Below, piece by piece: positions 61,345 through 64,000 of a stretch of 64,000 nucleotides of DNA (its first letter is position 1; each line of letters opens with the position of its first letter). The notes below the pieces were generated by a model, which ran no database searches, was not told where the DNA came from, and worked only from the letters and a program-made list of their open reading frames with translations. The position numbers and the translations under genes are program-made. This stretch comes from Norana najaformis (taxonomy: Eukaryota; Annelida; Clitellata; Crassiclitellata; Hormogastridae): positions 11,165,806 to 11,229,805 of the forward strand of contig OZ029921.1 in assembly GCA_964023275.1 (NCBI GenBank), written 5' to 3'.

Positions 61345-63800
61345 TACCACAGGAAGAACAAAATCCGGTTGAAAGGAGAATAGAGAGAGGAGACGGAGGA
61401 ACTGTACGGCGGGCTGTGTTTATGCTGAGAGAAACGGAAAGGCGGCGAATTGGGTTTATCAGGATAAGATTTCTTGAAAAGGTGAGATTTCAGTTTTTAA
61501 AGGAAAGCCTGAGGAATGATAGATAAAGGAGCTTAAAGGCTAAAGCACTTGATTCGGGTGGACGACGGGAGGGTTGCGAATTGGAGAATTTGCTTTCCGG
61601 AGTCGAGGTGCAGTGTGGTATATGGATGTGTTAGAGAACTTAAGATAAGTAGTTAATGTGGAACGGGGAAGAGTGAGGTAACAAGATGATCGGGTAGACC
61701 GGGATGATTGGATGATGAAATGTTTGCGAAGCTGAAATATTTGTGAAGCTAAGTAGGCTTGGAGTATTGCATAATGTTATAGGTCAGCGAAAGACCTTTG
61801 AACTGAATGTATTCGGGCATTTTCAACCAACGGATTGATCTAAGGACAGTAGTGATATGGAGATGATAGGATGTCTTGGTGATAGCTCGGTGAAAGTTAA
61901 TTTTGGCCAAGTTAGAGACGCTTAATTTGAATGGATTCAAGGTTAAGGAAAAGGGAATTACAGTGGTCAGGCTTGGAGTAGACAATAGAAGTAGCGATGG
62001 TAGAGGCAGTTTTTAAATCGAGCACAGACTGACTCAGTGAAGGTCGCGAATGTGAATGAAACAGGTGCACGAGAGGTTGGAGACTTGATTTGAAAACGAC
62101 AGATGTGGGCCAAGGGTAATGCCAAAATTGTATACAGGTCAATCACAGGTGAAAGTGAGAGTGAAGGAATTAGTTGATAGGTGAATGGAAGAGTCATGGA
62201 TTTTCTTAACCTGATATAGTAAATCTGGAATAATGAATTTTTTGTGGAGTTTAGCCAAAGCAGATAAGAGGACTTCTATTTTGAGATTTGGTTGACGACA
62301 TCAAGCAATTGAGTGATGGATGAGGAAAAACTTGGAGAGAAGGAAATGAAGAGTTGAGTGTCATCAGCACAAAGATGGTGGTCGACTGAAGAGAATTTTA
62401 TGAGACGGCTCAGCGGAGAAGTGTACAAAATGGAGGGAAGTGGCCCTAAGTCGGAACCTTGAGGGACACCACAAGAGAGTGGAAGGGATAGCATACCACA
62501 ACTAGAAGCTTTTGCAGAAAAAACAGGAAGACAAGTAAGACTGGAACCAAAGTAGGGCAGTATCAGAGATGCCAATCCAGGAAGATAGTCGTTTATAAAG
62601 TAAATCATAATCGATGATGTCAAAAGCATCAGAAATGTCTAGAAGACAGAGGCAAGAGACTTGCTGATGACTAATGGCAGAAACTAGTTAATTGTGCAGA
62701 GACACACGCAGAGTGATGTTTAGTGAATCAAGATTGATATGGGTTGAGCAAAGAGTCAGAAGAAACGCAAAATTCAGCCGGGCAAAAACAATACGTTCAA
62801 TTAGATTAGATAACAAAAAGACTTAATATAGACCAGTAATTAGAGACGTTTTCTTCGCCGATATTGCCTTTTTACAGGAGCAGTAAAAAGAGAATATTTA
62901 AAAGCAAATAGATAGTATTCAGTAGAGAGTGAAAGGTTGATTGCTTCAAGCAATCCAGAATGTTCTTTGCTGGTGCCGTCACCAAAATTCCCAAAACACC
63001 ATCACATCACCTCTGTTCTCAAATCACTGCACTGGCTTAATATACATAAATGAATAGAGTACAAAGTCCTATCACTTACCTAAATCACACTTCAGTCCTC
63101 CGAACCCTACTATCTTTGTCAGTTATTTACAATCCAACCACTCCGTCCAACCCACTCTTCTTCGGCCTTAACCCTTCTCCGCCATTCTGTCATCTCATCC
63201 TTAAAATTAGGAAATCGCTCCATAGCCATAGCTGTTCCACCCCTCTGGAATAAATTACCACCAGAATTATGACAATTATCTAATCCATCATACGAACTCA
63301 ATATCACTTCATCCATTGCAATCTCTGTGCAGGTCTTCCACTCAGAACTGAAAACACTACTTCCACAGATTCTATCCTAATTCATCTTCTCCCCTTGTCT
63401 ATCCTGCAGGTTCAAATCCAAACACCGCCCACCGTAGCCGTCTGACTGCCTGCCTGACTCTTGGATCTTGACCTGGAACCAAACCCTCCTTCCTATCGAT
63501 TTTGTTTTGACTGAGTGTCTGTGAATAAGCTGTATCTCGCGACTTAAGTTTCGTTGAGCGCTGTAGAAATATAAAGTTTACGTTTACAATTACTTTGGTG
63601 GTAACTGGAGCAAGAACTGATGCAGTCTCTGACAAGAGAAGAGTAGGAATAAGATCTAGTTGGCAATGTTTGTTGGAGAGGCAATTTAGAAGGTGTGATA
63701 CTTAAACTTCAGAGGCCAGAAGAAAAAATGAGACAGAAAGGACTGTAAGCAAATGGTATGAATGATATGGGGCACTAGATCGGTGTATGAGGAAGAACAG
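61345..63800 (-). mobile_element. L2-like LINE, minus strand, interrupted by a plus-strand relative
   Basis: Pieces: 61345-62945, then 63596-63800. Frame 62276-62629 includes SCGVPQGSDLGPLPSILYT (motif B) and DHHLCADDTQLFISF (motif C, CADD). The frame 61749-61985 has RAITKTSYHLHITTVLRSI and LKMPEYIQFKGLSLTYN. At 62945 the sequence jumps to the plus-strand insert and resumes at 63596 (GGTGGTAACTGGAGCAAG), matching the order seen in the copy at 207-840. Decayed. Confidence 0.8.
62950..63595 (+). mobile_element. L2-like LINE C-terminal part inserted in the minus-strand copy
   Basis: Plus strand: ITTRIMTIISNPSYELNITS-type and SIAISVQVFHSELKTLL blocks in frames, then 3' UTR TTTTGTTTTGACTGAGTGTC and the terminus TTCGTTGAGCGCTGTAGAAATATAAAG with (TTTAC/ACAATTAC) tail. 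Same 3' terminus as 34276-34391 and 43890-43976. Confidence 0.78.
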
Positions 63801-64000
63801 AGAAGGAATGAGCCTAGAAGAGATCTAACCCAATCTAATCACTTCTACAGAGCCGTTATCATAATGCCCAAAGCATCAATCGGTGGTCTCTTCAAGTGAA
63901 ATTGTAGTCCAAATCATATCCCACTGGAAAAGCCAGGTCGAATTCCAATGGATGAGAGAAACCAGAAGTTAGACTACAGTGGGTAAGGAAGTTAAAACAG
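63801..64000. other. No recognisable feature to the window end
   Basis: A-rich sequence, possibly further decayed L2-like LINE on the minus strand. Confidence 0.3.

Overview
This window looks like intergenic and intronic DNA from an animal nuclear genome. I would guess a marine invertebrate, but the phylum cannot be fixed from sequence alone. The reasons are: almost every long reading frame belongs to a metazoan-type transposable element; two spliced, phase-compatible exons encode part of an REJ (receptor for egg jelly) module as in polycystin-1-like proteins; there are many ATT, CTTA and GA microsatellites; and there is no bacterial gene organisation. No RNA gene or CRISPR array was seen.

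Layout. 1-4.7 kb: a LINE fragment, an internally deleted hAT transposon with an exact 8-bp target duplication, and an AACGTT-rich repeat. 4.7-20.2 kb: a chain of at least eight copies (A, B, C, D, E', E, F, G) of LINEs that carry a restriction-like endonuclease (RLE, the R2/R4/Hero/CRE grade). Almost every junction is an (ATT/TAA)n microsatellite, which suggests a lineage that uses TAA repeats as its landing site. 20.2-25.2 kb: an inverted-repeat element, then a hAT 5' part split by a 2.6-kb DNA transposon with CACTGGCCAACA ends, TTA target duplications and one long open frame of about 579 codons. 25.2-31.1 kb: CR1/L2-like LINEs, one of them split by a 2.27-kb non-coding element (here called R1).

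31.1-43.2 kb is a deep nest. A Jockey/CR1-superclade LINE (LINE-X) is split by a second R1 copy. That copy is itself split by about 6.2 kb holding a fold-back element, a LINE 5' end encoding a 2A-like peptide, a piggyBac-like fragment at TTAA, and two more CR1-like LINEs. 43.3-50.0 kb holds the only host gene evidence: REJ exons at 43278-43430 and 49579-50049, separated by an intron full of LINE debris. 50-55.3 kb: LINE-X debris, a detached RLE LINE piece, and an RTE-like LINE with a 327-residue open frame inside an inverted-repeat pair. 55.3-60.2 kb: a decayed virus-like element of the Polinton/adintovirus type (PolB-helicase, integrase, packaging ATPase-like piece). 60.3-64 kb: RTE-like and L2-like LINE remains, again nested.

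How the parts relate. The autonomous families seen are RLE LINEs, CR1/L2-like LINEs, RTE-like LINEs, LINE-X, hAT, the CACTG-ended transposon and piggyBac. They have inserted into each other in an order that target duplications and interrupted frames often reveal. All family names rest on protein motifs and terminal structure read by eye; no database search was run.
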